DNA of 64,000 nucleotides from Isoetes taiwanensis (Eukaryota > Streptophyta > Lycopodiopsida > Isoetales > Isoetaceae), in contig JAJEKV010000067.1 of assembly GCA_021234155.1 (NCBI GenBank), positions 863,481 through 927,480 on the forward strand. The letters run 5' to 3'. Position numbers and translations under genes: made by a program. Positions 21,601 through 33,112 of this stretch are shown piece by piece (position 1 is the first letter of the stretch; each line of letters starts with the position of its first letter). The notes below the pieces were generated by a model, which saw nothing but the letters and a program-made list of their open reading frames with translations, did no database searches and was not told the DNA's origin.

Positions 21601-22449
21601 AAGAACTTATAGGATCGAGCAGGAAATCAGTGCTCTTTGAAAAGGATATAATGAGACATTTACACAGTAGCCCGTATATGGCTGTCAAAGAATGGAGTTA
21701 CCATGCTAGAATAAATTTGCAATAATAAGCTCCAACAAATGCAATGCAATGGTCCCATAGTCCATGGGATTATGATAAGGCTAAGCACATGGTATAAATT
21801 TGAAAATAGTGGGCATCCTTTACATATATGCCTTTACAATAGAAAATCGTGTCATAGATCAAAAAGTTGCATGAGGTGAACCATTAAAGTTGCAACTATT
21901 AAACAATGTTTGAACAAGGATATAAAATGCAGTTTTGATATATTTTAATGTCAACTTTTTGGTAGAAGGCACCATGGGATTATGATAAGGCACCATGGGT
22001 CCATGATAAGGCACCATGGGTCCGTATGATCGAACCATGTTGGATGCAGTAGAAACAGTGATAACCACCACAATGGTTTGGTTTTCAAAAGTTCCAAAGA
22101 CGACTAAATATGATCACTTTAGATCTATAGCATGGTTGCATGAACTAGGTTGTGCCCTTAAGAAATCAGCAGGACTTGATGTGGCTTAACCCTTCTACAG
22201 AAAACTCTTCACTATATTGGGGTGCGCAAAGCTTGGAGCTTGGGTTCTTAAGTGTAACCTTGTGTCTATGGGGCATGTTAATTGGTTAAAATATTTAACT
22301 TTGGTTAATATTTAGTTCTTTCATGTCCATAATAGATAATAATAGTTCCCACTGACATTTGTAACATGCATAGGAGTTCCAAATGCCAAATAAACATTGT
22401 TAGATTTGCTTTTGCAAATCATAGAAATTAAAATACAATGAATATTGAA
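21601..22449. other. No recognisable gene
   Basis: AT-rich. GGGATTATGATAAGG occurs at 21767 and 21974, and CACCATGGGTCCRTATGAT-like blocks repeat at 21970-22030. Confidence 0.4.
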
Positions 22450-24079
22450 TTTTAATACAGGAATGATTTGTACAACCAGCAACAATAGCAGTAGAGAGAA
22501 AAAACAAATCCATCAAAGATCCCAACGTTTCTTTATTCTGAAAAGCAAAACCGCTAAATTCAGGTCATTTTGTGGAACCTGAAACATAACCTGAAGTTTA
22601 CACTTCCGAGGTGCTGTTTTAGCTCCAGCTTCCTCCTTTCCAATCTGCAAACATCATCCATATAATTGGTAAACAGATCGAGTGTAGAAGATCAACATAC
22701 CCATCAAAATTAAGCAGCATCTCAAAACAAAAATTGCAGTTTTCTGTATTACATGGCCAGTCCATCATATTCAACCTTGTAATAACTTGGCCACCTGTCT
22801 CTACACGTGCAAATTAAACCTCTAGGACAATCCACACAGTGTTAGTGACATGGGAGAAAAGCTTATAGACTTGTACAAGCTCTTCCAAAGAGGAAAAATG
22901 GATGCACGGAAGCTTGTGCTTCACAAACTGCACATTAAATAACATGGAACAAGTTGCAGATGTTTAAAATAATGAAGTGTGCACAATCTTAAGCTCATCA
23001 AAGCGGATATCATCTGGATGTTGAGGAAGACTGGAATCAATTGTTGTGCACTTGGCAAAAGTGACGCAGATGCAAAAAAAACCAGTTCATGAAGTTTCTT
23101 AGATTTCGCAGATTTATAGCCCCACTGGAATTTTTCTTTTCACTCTATTCTGAGATAAGCCAGTGGATTACATCTGTAAAGCAGTTTAAACCTTCAAACA
23201 ATCTTTCTTTTATTTTATTTCATTACTTGCCTCATCAGGAGCAGCTCCCCTGCTTGCCGAGAAAGGCCGAAATTGTAATTAGAAATAGATAATTTTTGTC
23301 TCGGCCTCACCTACTCCAACCCTGCATGAGGAAGTCGATGCCTTCCAAACACGAAATTTTATAAGAAGCAGAGTGTCTGGTGAAATCCATCCAATTTTAC
23401 AACAGCTCTTCCACGAAATTCAAGAAGCCACCTGTTGGCCTTATTGCCAGGCAGCATAGCTGGAACTTTGAAGAAGCAAATCAGAGAGTGTCAAAGCAGG
23501 GTTTAGTTTTTTAGTTCTGCAGCAGGGAATATCATCTGGGCTAATGACAGAAACAGCTACACCAATCAATAATCCACAAAATATCCAGGAATAAGAAGCT
23601 ACATGCACAGTTGGAAGCTAACAAACCGACAATGCATAGATCTACCTCAAGTCTATACACAAATCCTGAGAAAATCTGCAGAAACAAAGCTAAAAACAAA
23701 GCTAAAATCATACTCTTATTAACAAAACACATCATGAAATGCAACTCTGCCTCATTAATGTGCTTCATTAAGTAACATGGAACAAGTTGCAGATGTTTAA
23801 AAGAGAGTAAAGTCAGGTGATTTTCATGTATGAACTGCATGCCCTCTCCCTGTACATGATTGTGAAGCATGTAACAGACTAGTTACACTTGAGAACAACT
23901 GCCTCCAAACCAGAACATCATCAGATCTTAAACTTCCTCAAAGTTTTGCATTTTCGATCCGAGCTTTTAAGCACATAGAAGCCTGCACCGAGATAAAATC
24001 TAAGGCTCATAAAATTTCTTTCCTTATACCGTGTGAGCTATAAGCCCTCAAAATACAGCATAACCCCATAAAGAGGCAT
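22450..24079 (-). other. Possible minus-strand exon remnants, unassigned
   Basis: Minus-strand stretches with coding appearance, such as FVKHKLPCIHFSSLEELVQ near 22925 and TTIDSSLPQHPDDIRFDEL near 23020, are bounded by plausible AG/GT sites. No family is recognised and no continuous model could be built. They could belong to the 3' part of a gene related to that at 24080-25260 or be a separate remnant. The rest of the interval has no visible feature. Confidence 0.25.
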
Positions 24080-25260
24080 CTAGGTGACAATGTCTATGTT
24101 AGTCAACTCATGACATTTTACTGTCAATTCCCTACGGCCCCGAATGACTCGGCCATTGAGACAAAAGAAAAATACCAATGAAGGTTCATACTCTAGAAGC
24201 AAAGATCTAACATCTCGAAGAACAGCATCTGTTGGAAGCTCAAAGTGCCGATATGGACTTCCATTCTTGCACACTGTCAAAGATGTGACATTCGCATGTT
24301 CATCGTCATCTTGCTCAAGAGGATGCCACTGATAATTAGTACTAGCTGCTCGGCGAAACCTCCTAAATTCAAATTTCAAAGAGAGTTTTTGTCTTGAAAA
24401 GTAATACCTGTGAAAAGATGGAAGTATGGATATGGTCAATTTAGAAATAGTCTAAATCAAATGCTTTTACAATACACACAATTAATAGACCAAGTAAAAC
24501 GTACCTATAAAAAAGCTTATCTTCCTGAACTCTACATTCAATCTCCTCAAATTCAAGTACGTACTTTCTTATCTTCCAACCATGCAATAAGTCCAGCTTT
24601 GTGCATATGGCTGTCTTCTTTGTTTTTTTGTGACAAGAACTTCCAAATAAAGCTTCAAACATGTCGGGAATCAAAACCCATCCAAGTCTAACTGCAGTTC
24701 CTCCACTCTTCTTCAAGCTTGCATGAATGTCTTGCATGATCTTGGCTTTGAAGAACATAACTTGCTGCAAATTATTTCTAAGCTCATTTGCAAGTGGTTG
24801 TTCTAACGGCCGATTACACCACACCATATTGCTCGAAAGTGTTTTGGCACGAGATACTCATGACTATAAAAGAAGATCATTTGCTGCCTGAGAGCTATTG
24901 ATGTGCTACTTGCAAACATCCCTCTATAGCTAATGTGGTAGGCTGTAAATTTAGATGTGAAGCAATCAATGCTTTCCCATTCAAAAGCATCCAAGGAAAA
25001 AATAGAGTTTGAAATCTACCATGCTGAACCTTTGTTGCCATATCTTTACTTTCATAGACATGTTGCACTAATGCTTCTATCTTTCCGCATTGATTTACTC
25101 TAAATGCCAAGTACTCTACCTTTCCAATGCAAGTGAATAATCAGACTTTGATTTGGGGGCTGCATTGTAACCCAGTCACCTGTTGAAATTATCCCTATTC
25201 TCGTCCTAACAGAGTCAATTTCATCAATTCCTTGTACTAGTGCCATTCCTGAAGATGCTT
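24080..25260 (-). pseudogene. Unrecognised spliced gene, frameshifted upstream
   Basis: The last exon (24407-24080) begins after TTTTCACAG, and the preceding exon ends TTTTTATAG before GTACGT at 24504. Joining them across a 97-bp intron keeps the frame exactly (DKLFYR to YYFSRQKLSLKFEFRRF), good evidence of real splicing. The product ends in a probable beta-rich stretch (FFFCLNGRVIRGRRELTVKC) before the stop. Upstream, coding sense continues through RPLEQPLANELRNNLQQVMF, AFRVNQCGKIEALVQHVY and DSVRTRIGIISTGDWVTM, but with frame changes near 24798 and 25000. I do not recognise the family. Either an old pseudogene or sequence errors would explain the shifts. Confidence 0.45.
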
Positions 25261-25568
25261 GCTATAAAATTCTTATAAAATTCCTGAAGATGCTTGCTAT
25301 AAAATTCCTGAACATTCTTGGACTATAAAATCTGGTGATACTAATTCAAAGACCTCAGGCTATCTAGATTGAATTCTATGGAACTGCAATTGCATACCTT
25401 GCTGGTCCCGTAATCTCAGGGATTCAATTCTCTAAAGATCAGCTATTAACAACAACTTCCGGCAATGAATCGACAGCTCCATGTAAATCGGCAATGAATC
25501 GGCAACTTCGGCGGGAGGGAAAAGCCATGGATCGACCGCTGGATGGAACAAACAAATCTCTGTCCACG
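25261..25568. other. Short direct repeats, no gene
   Basis: GAAGATGCTTGCTATAAAAT occurs at about 25253 and 25285. GGCAATGAATCG is repeated at 25461 and 25490. Confidence 0.5.
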
Positions 25569-25748
25569 AAGAGATTTCCGGGAAGAAAGCCCTGCTACTT
25601 CAACACGGGAGTAATGGTGATGGATCTGGCGAAATGGAGGCAAGAACACCATACAAGGGCGATAGAGAAATGGATGGATATCCAGAAGGAAAAGAAAACC
25701 TACGAGCTGGGTTCGCTGCCACCATTTTTGCTTGTATTTGGGGGATTG
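25569..25748 (+). pseudogene. GATL-type galacturonosyltransferase-like fragment (GT8)
   Basis: About 60 codons read [40 protein letters not shown] and PFLLVFGG. This is the central catalytic-domain segment of plant GT8 galacturonosyltransferase-like proteins, which act in Golgi cell-wall (pectin/xylan) synthesis. Full proteins are about 350 residues; the DxD region upstream and the HWSG-type C-terminal region are both missing. After LLVFGG the frame runs to a stop at 25778 with unrelated residues. Bounded at both ends by non-homologous DNA, it looks like a captured or duplicated piece without activity. Confidence 0.85.
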
Positions 25749-25778
25749 TTAGAGCAGATCGATCAGCGTGTTTGTTAG

Positions 25779-26796
25779 AGCAGAACGATTTGTTGTAGCC
25801 TGGTTCAGCGCCAATGAAGTGGCCTGGTTCACGCAAATTTCTATTGCTCATCCCTGACCTAATCCGAACCTAAAACCAAACCTGACCCTTCATAAAATTA
25901 AAAGGCCCATTTTTGAAGGGCCACCTCCTCTAATGTACAGCTTCTTTTCTTCCTCATGTATGATGTTCTTCTTCAGTTAAAGTCAGTTATGTTTCTGAAC
26001 AGCATAAGATGAATTTGAGAAGGTTAGGCGCATTAAATATACACAGAAATTGTTTTGCAAAGTAAATTCCATATGATCCATATTTTGGAACCATCTAGCC
26101 TGTAACATTGACTGGATTTAACACTAAATACTTGTGCTTGCAGATCTTTCTATGAGTTTTATCTCAACTTGAATGGTGATATCACAGGATGAATTTGTGC
26201 CAAGGTGCAAATATTTGAATGAGCATATTTTCGCCTCTTATTTGTTATCCAAGAACAAGCTTTTCCAAAACTAACTAGCCTTTATATTGCAGCCTATAAT
26301 TTCTCAAACTATCCAAAGGTGCATATCATGAAGTTAAGGTAACCTTTCTATAATTTCTCTATTTTTTTCTCGTGGAAATACAAGTTAATGTTGATTCGTT
26401 TCCACCTTGTGCATATTTGTTAGTAGTCGGCATGGTGTGTTTCTGCTTTCACATGCAATTATGGAGTTTCACTTGCAGGCATACGTAAGGACTTTGTCCC
26501 TTAAGGTCTTAGATATGATGCCCAATCGAGGTTTTAAAAATACCGCTGGTCTTCCTTCGCATGTAAGACTATGTTTGGTGTGCATAAAGTGTGGTTTTGA
26601 CCTTGTGGTGGTTCTATTGTGCTAAACTTGTGAGTGAACATTTGGCATTCTTCAAGGGTGCTTCTAAATGCCCACTATAATCTAATTTTCCTTGGTTTAT
26701 GTAGGCGCTTAAGAGGCTGCTAAACATAGATATTCCAAGCTCATAAAAGCTCATACTCTTATCACCCTTTACTATGTGAAATGCAGCTGAGAATAT
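25779..26796. other. No recognisable gene
   Basis: Unremarkable composition. A 72-codon frame at 26407-26625 could be a decayed upstream part of the PPR remnant, but no PPR motif is clear there. Confidence 0.35.
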
Positions 26797-27300
26797 GCAT
26801 CCAAATGAACGCCATGTTATGACCGTGGCCGAGTGCATGCACCAGCTTTGAGTTCATAACAGAGGGTAGGCTTATTCATGCCTATAGTATTGAAGTTGGG
26901 CTAGACAAAGAAGTTAATGTTGGAAACGCATTGATTTCTATGTATAATAATTATGAGGTCAGAGGGCTTGCACAAACAAAGATTTTGAGAAGATGCATCG
27001 AGAGATGTAATTTCCTCGGACAGCCATTATTTCCACATATGCATATATTGGGAACAAAGAGAGAAACCATCCGCTTATTAGACAAAATGCGCCTTCGGTT
27101 TTAAACCTAATGTTGTTACTCTTATTGTTATTTTAGGTGCATGCACCACTCTTGAAGAGGGTAAGTTGGTTCATGCTTTGATTAAGAATATGGCTGATTG
27201 ACATTCCAGGCGCTGGTGCTTGAAAGGATGCATTTAAAGTATTTGACCATATGTCCAATAGGAGTATAGTTTCTTGGAATGCTATAATTGGCGCCATATT
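26797..27300 (+). pseudogene. PLS-type pentatricopeptide repeat protein remnant
   Basis: Across changing frames the motifs follow PLS-class PPR order: HPNERHVMTVAECMHQL, GRLIHAYSIEVGLDKEVNVG, NALISMYNNYE, then KPNVVTLIVILGACTTLEEG, KLVHALIKNM and AFKVFDHMSNRSIVSWNAII. Such proteins bind organellar RNA, often for C-to-U editing. Here stops and frameshifts (for example TGA after KNMAD) interrupt every repeat or two, and no E or DYW domain follows. This is a clear pseudogene. Confidence 0.8.
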
Positions 27301-28440
27301 CTAATGATGAGGGTGGAAAACATACCTTTAATCTTCCGGAGAAATCAGCATTTTTGTCACTTTAAAATAGATGGATGATATGGGAGTCGCTTTTGCAGCC
27401 AAAGTCGCTACAGAAGGGCCAAATTACAGAAAGGGGTCACCGGAGCAATTGCAGTTATGCTTTACCTTATTCTTGTTCGGGCTTGTTAGATACACGCGGT
27501 TTAAAACCTTGAGCCTCCTCCACTGGCAGGCATTTGGACCCCGAAGAAGTTATTTTTGCTTACAGTCCCGCTTTGCATTGTATTTAAATATCACAAATCA
27601 CCTCACGCTTGGGCTCAGAGTTCTCTCTTACGTGCATTGATGAGTTCCTTGATCTTGTTGGCATTGGATGAGTTCCATTATCATCTCATCTGGCAGTATA
27701 AGTATATGTTAGAATGTTGTGGCCTAATCTTTCTTTCTTGCATACCTTTTCTAGGTCATTTTAACCATGAATTGTTTCTTTAGACCCTTCTTGCATGTAA
27801 TAGCTTCTAGGTCACAAATGTAACAATGTTTGCATGCAAGTTTTTAATTAAATCATGAAAAGATAGATTGAAGAATGAAAACTATGAAACTATTAACAAA
27901 GTGTTGTGGCACTATGGGTTGCCCTCATGAATTGGTAGTGATGAATGGAATGACTTTAAATTTGGATTGGAATGCAATAGATTATGATTTTAGCAACTTG
28001 TCTTCAATCCTTCAAATTGTTTGTTATGTCTTCGATTTCTCTTACGACTTTAGTGTTGGAATCCCTACATATACCACATTCCTCCTTTTCTCTAAGATAG
28101 ACTTCCTTAGGCCTCACACAACTAGTTTTGCATATTACATATTCATACGAAATATAGGCTGTCAAGACTCAGTTGCAACCAACCTAGCGAAGAACCAACC
28201 TAGCAAAGAAAACTGTAGACGATCCAAGCATGTCATATACTCAAAATAGCATAACCTGGATACAAGATCAAACCACAGCATGTGTGCTAGCATCATCACA
28301 ATGCCAACACACTATCATAACACATCAAACCATGTGAAGTGCCAGAATTTTTGAGGTCATGTTATATTGGGTGTTGAGTGCTAGAATTTTTGAGATTAAA
28401 GCTGGTCTCAATTGTTAGTTAATCTTACCCCATGGAGTTT
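27301..28440. other. No recognisable gene
   Basis: Open frames up to 124 codons (27875-28249) are hydrophobic or mixed and match nothing I recognise. Confidence 0.35.
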
Positions 28441-28444
28441 CTAA

Positions 28445-28985
28445 CTGCATGTGGAAACCTAACCTATTTTCCTCCTCATGTGGAAACCTAACCTGTTTTC
28501 CTCCTCCCGGTGGAAACCCTTCCTATTTTCCTCCCTCTCCTGAAAACCCTTCCCAATTTCCATCATGCAAGGAAATCGGAAGGGTTTCCACCAAAATTTG
28601 AATTTTGAGTGACGCGGCGCCGATGGACGTGGCGCCTTAATGTCGGCGTCCCGGTGGAAAGGCGTGGAGCCATAAAGGCGCGATGGATAGTCAAGGCGCC
28701 ATAAAGGCTCACGCGTGGTAAATATTTAAAAAAAATAATTTTGTGGAAACCCTTCCGGTTTTAATGGAAACCCTTCCGCTTTCCAATATGGAAACCCTTC
28801 CCGCTTTCCATGGAAACCCTTCCGGTTTTAATGGAAACCCTTCCTGGTTTCAAATTCGAAACCGAAAGGTTTTTCCGGTTTATTGAAAACCGGAAGGGTT
28901 TCCATTAAAACCCAGAAGGGTTTCCATGGAAAGCCGGAAGGGTTTCCATTAAAACCCGGAAGGGTTTCCGTGGGAGGCCAACCCA
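28445..28985. repeat. GGAAACCCTTCC array ending in a large palindrome
   Basis: From 28445, variants of GTGGAAACCTAACCTRTTTTCC are spaced by 30-35 bp. From 28740 the unit is ATGGAAACCCTTCCGGTTTTA repeated about five times, and after a centre near 28860 the exact inverse (TAAAACCCGGAAGGGTTTCC type) is repeated four times to 28975. The two halves form an inverted repeat of about 110 bp each. The block abuts Helitron 3' subterminal DNA, as does the smaller cluster at 14822. Confidence 0.85.
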
Positions 28986-29007
28986 AATCGGGCGTACTTA
29001 GAACCAT

Positions 29008-29520
29008 CGGTCTTTTAACGTCATATGTGCCAACTTCACCAACATTACATCTTGATATTCGTAAGAATGAATATTATTTACTCTTGTAATTATTTTTATT
29101 ATTGAAATTATCTAATAATAGTATCATTAATGTATTAACTTTTGTGTTTATGGATTTAAGCAGAAAAAACAATGCTTTATAAGGAACGTGGAGGGCAGCT
29201 AAATCTACCTCTAAAGATAAAAATTTAGAAAGACAGATCCAAAACTTATACTCAAAATTTCACCCTTAGAAGTTATCAAGTACATCAACAAAAAATAGGT
29301 ACAAAAATACGAAACACAAAATTTTGTCCTGGTTCATTAGCGTACTTTAGTTCATATGATGGAACTCTAAATATGCATCTCAACATGGCGCACATCACCA
29401 AGGGCCTAATGTTGTACTTTATTGAAGATATCTTCACTTCATGGACAAACAATATCTTAACCAGGGCGAAAGTGAAATGCACAGGTGGGCCATTGATTTA
29501 AACTGCCCGCGATGTCTCAC
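29008..29520 (-). mobile_element. Helitron 3' subterminal region lacking its terminus
   Basis: TCTTTTAACGTCATATGTGC onwards matches 36532-37040 over about 500 bp and 31800-32080 over about 280 bp (shared: GTTTTATAAGGAA, ACAAAATTTTGTCCTGGTTC, CACATGGCGCACATCAC-like). The hairpin and CTAG expected near 28940 are replaced by the palindromic array, so this end is either deleted or has been rearranged. Confidence 0.75.
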
Positions 29521-29584
29521 TACTCTAAGATGGCTTGGCTTAATTCCTTCGAGCTTATTTAGTCCCGTCTTTTAAATGTTTGAT

Positions 29585-30605
29585 GATTCTAGAATGGAAC
29601 TCGCATGAAACCAACAAACCGCCCGAAAAAGACTTGCTTCTCATTCATCTCAGCAGATTTTCTACAATGGTGGATAGTGGGTAGCCGCACACATGCGAAC
29701 TACCCATAAAAAAATAAAGGGAAAATCCAATTATATCATTTGGACCCCAACAAAATACAATGCTAATAGAGATCTGAATTAATTACCGAAAAGCTTATCA
29801 ACGGGATTAAAAAATTCCTTTCGGGTTTTCGAAAAAACCCTAGTGATAAGCCTTGACAAAGGGGCTTGGACAAACGAAGGGCATAAAAATCGCCCCAAAA
29901 CCCACGAATGGAAAAGTCAAAACAGATGCCGCCAACCCCTACACACATCATCACCAACAAAACAACAAGACAAACCAAACCTCCCGAGTGGAGGGGTTTA
30001 TTACGGCTGATTACGCAACGCCATAAAATACAATAACAAAGAAGGGGGAGGGTGGGTTCAAAGAGAATAAGGTACCGTTGAGAAAGAAGAGGAAGCTAGG
30101 ATGAGAAGTCGGGCGCAAAACGCTACTAAAATAGCGAACTCCCCAACCGAACGGGCATGCGCCGCCAAGAGCATGCATGTAAACATGCATGCTCGTCCCA
30201 TTCTAGAATGGCGATCCGATGTCTCGGATCGATGGGATTCTAGAATGGAACTCGCATGAAACCAACAAACCGCCCGAATACCAAAGGACTTCCTTAACAA
30301 ACTAGGATCGAGGACGAAGGTCACAGGATGAAGGCTAAAGGCCGAGAACGGACAGCATGAAAGAAACGCCAAATTGGCCAAACCAGGCAGGAAGAAGCCC
30401 CTCCCCTGCCTGGAAACAATTCAAAGAGAATAAGGTACTGCTGAGAAAGAAGAGGAAGCGCCGATGAGAAGTCGAAGCAGAAACGCGCCTAAAATAGCGA
30501 ACTCCCAACCAGAACGGGCATGCGCCGCCCGCATGCATGCAAAACATGCATGCTCGTCCCATTCTAGAATGGCGATCCGATGTCTCGGATCGATGGGATT
30601 CTTTG
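29585..30605. repeat. Duplicated block rich in short palindromes
   Basis: 30058-30245 and 30420-30600 are two copies of one block (shared: TCAAAGAGAATAAGGTAC, ACGGGCATGCGCCGCC, CGATCCGATGTCTCGGATCG). GATTCTAGAATGGAACTCGC also occurs at 29586 and 30237. Each block contains palindromes such as GCATGCATG...CATGCATGC, CATTCTAGAATG and CGATCCGA..TCGGATCG. No coding function is evident. Confidence 0.8.
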
Positions 30606-30866
30606 CTTTTAAATGTAAATCTATTTCAGAGTAGCATTGTAAATGTTCTCAGTTTGAGTTTAACTAGATTACATATGCAAGTGGAATCATGACTTCTTAT
30701 ACCATGACTAGAAGTTTGTTTAATGCATATGTAATGTAACAGATGAGAGAAGAGGCAATCCAGCCAGATGAAGATTAGATGCATTTTAACACTTGTCCTT
30801 ATGAATTATCATATTTGGAGGCCATATCTTGGCAATTATCAATACTTCTGATCATTTTAAGTACTT

Positions 30867-31307
30867 TTGTTAAAGATGGGAAGCGACACATGGGAAGTCT
30901 TAGAAGAAAGAGTTTTTGGACTAAAACATTTTCTGTTCTATGGCAACTTCAACTCTAAGATGGGTTTATTTGGCCCAAGTGCCGCGGAGCATGCATGGTT
31001 AGAAGAAGAATGTCGTTACCTAAGAAATGATGGTGCAGAGCTGAAGCAGCAAATAAAAGAGGAAGCTGCTAAAGGGAAGCTTCAAGATACAACACTCGCA
31101 CTCACACAACAAGAGCAGCGTGATAATGCAGCCGCACTGGTGAGGAGGGATGCAAAAGCACGAGAGCAAACACTCGAGCAAATGTTGAATTATGCGACAG
31201 GAGCATACAAGGCGCAAACAAAAGAATACAAGACAGCACAACAAGTGCACCATGATAATTGTGACGCCCCCTATAAAATATACGGCGCCCAGCCGCACAC
31301 TCCGTAG
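30867..31307 (+). CDS. Hypothetical coiled-coil protein
   Basis: About 146 codons, stop at 31305-31307. Residues 40-130 are Glu/Lys/Gln/Ala-rich and helical (LEEECRYLRNDGAELKQQI; EQMLNYATGAYKAQTKEY), suggesting a coiled coil. I do not recognise the family. The frame ends 40 bp before a CACTA transposon end, so its C-terminus may be chance sequence. It could be an exon of a longer gene or a captured fragment. Confidence 0.3.
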   Translation: MLKMGSDTWEVLEERVFGLKHFLFYGNFNSKMGLFGPSAAEHAWLEEECRYLRNDGAELKQQIKEEAAKGKLQDTTLALTQQEQRDNAAALVRRDAKAREQTLEQMLNYATGAYKAQTKEYKTAQQVHHDNCDAPYKIYGAQPHTP

Positions 31308-31346
31308 GAAATCCCCCATCCGGTCCATCGACCGCACGGGCCCTCC

Positions 31347-31645
31347 CACTACAAGAGAATGAGAGTTTTTTGTCAGAAAAATCGTCAGATAGTCTTCACA
31401 AAACAAACAACTGGCCAGACCCTACTGGCTGACGATTTATCTGACGAATATTATCTGACGATTGAGTGTCAGAAAAATCGTCAAAAAAAGCGTCAGTTTT
31501 CTGACGATCAAGTGTGAAGAAAATCGTCAAAAAAATCGTCAAGAAAATCGTCAGAATTTTCGTCAATAAAATCGTCACCATTTTCGTCAAGAAAATTGTC
31601 ACAATTTTCGTCATAAAAATCTTCACTAAAATCGTCAGGTTGTTC
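31347..31645. mobile_element. One end of a CACTA (En/Spm) transposon with subterminal repeats
   Basis: CACTACAAGAGAATGAGAG at 31347 matches plant CACTA terminal repeats (CACTACAAGAAAA-type). It is followed by some twenty copies of short motifs (AAAATCGTCA, TTTTCGTCA, CTGACGA), as expected of the subterminal transposase-binding arrays of this superfamily. The opposite end (TCTTGTAGTG) is not visible; the array ends about 100 bp before a Helitron end at 31751. Likely a truncated element. Confidence 0.75.
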
Positions 31646-33112
31646 ATCAATTTCCATTTCGTTTGGATTTACATTTTATCTGGAATTTTATTTTTTATAT
31701 CGATTTTCATTTTGTCTGCATTATCTATTTACACTTGAATTTAAGATGAACTAGTAAACGTGTGCCCGGCGTTGCCGGGCTAATGTCGTGACACATCTGT
31801 TTTTACTCGGCCTTTAACGTCCATATGTACAACTTCGATAAATGCACATATTGATATTGATATTGGCAATAATACACATTATTTGCTTTTTAATTATTTT
31901 TGTTATTGAAATTGTCTAATGACAGTATCATCGATGTATTAACTTTGTGTATATAGATTTTAGAAGAGAAAACAATGTTTTATAAGGAATGTGGCAAGCA
32001 GTTAAATCTACCTCTAAAAACGAAAATTTGAAAAGAGACCAAAAACTTATGCTCAAAATATCATCCTCAGACTTGTAGCAGAATGAACAACATGTAGGAC
32101 GATATAATAATCCTTAGGCAAAATCCATGATAATGCCATAAATGGTTCCTTGTGTAAATTTGGAAGATGACCTACGCTATCTATCAAAGGTCATGCTCCA
32201 TATAAGAATAGTGCCACACAAACTCTTAAGTCTGATGTATCAAACTACCATATCTAGAGATGTTTCAAATTTGATAATAATTGAAAAAGAAAAGGTACAT
32301 TACAATAGCTCTTCCCCGTTAGGTAGAAAATTGCAATGGTAAGTAACATAGTAGTAGCTTAATGTGCAATTCAAAAACCATTTCAACATTTGCTAATGAC
32401 ATCTTTAAATATGGTTGTCTATTTTAATCAGCAAGAGAACTTGCATTTTGAATCTATCTAAAAATGGTATCTATTGAATTAATGCAAGCAAATGTGTGAT
32501 TGTCTTGAACAGAATTTAAATTGTGTGATGCCTTATCTCCTTGGGCTTTCAAGGTTTCAAATGGACCTTGAATGAAGACTCCCATTTATGCAAAAAATCA
32601 CCATGTAGAACAGCTGGAATGAGTCAGCATACGTTACAAACTTTTGTTCTTACATAATAAATCAATTTGCACAACAATTCCAATATCTACGTCGAGAGGG
32701 GAAGTGGTCTTTGTCTGCCATTTATGCAAGGCCTCTGATATAGGTAAATTCATAGCTAAAGTTCAATAACGTCAGCACCTTATACCGCATAATATCATAA
32801 TCAATATAGTAGTCAGAATGTGAAACACGACTGGATGGATAATATTTCTAGGTAAATAAGGTAATAAGCAATTGGCAACGATCAATCCTACAACATGCCA
32901 TCACCCTTTTTTACATATGGCGTAAGCTTTATGGACTCAATTAGTATGGCAGACAGTCTAAAAATAACCTGGAAGCTTTCAAGTACCCCAAATTCTTTTC
33001 TTTTCTTCTCTTTCTTTAATTTTGAACGTGGAACATCCATCCTTGTCACTGATTTCAGGCATTCGAAACAAAAATGTTTAAATAAATGACTGCGTTAAAT
33101 AAACAATATGTA

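Noticed and set aside
30867-31307. Transposase or gag coiled coil
   Set aside because: Only helical composition supports it; no catalytic or zinc-knuckle motif is present, so it was left as hypothetical.
31347-31645. CRISPR array (regular short repeats)
   Set aside because: Spacing is irregular, no unique spacers exist, and the context is a plant CACTA terminus.
31514-31738. Frame with KKIVKKIV/TIFVKKIV repeats, possible small membrane peptide
   Set aside because: It is the translation of CACTA subterminal AAAATCGTCA repeats.
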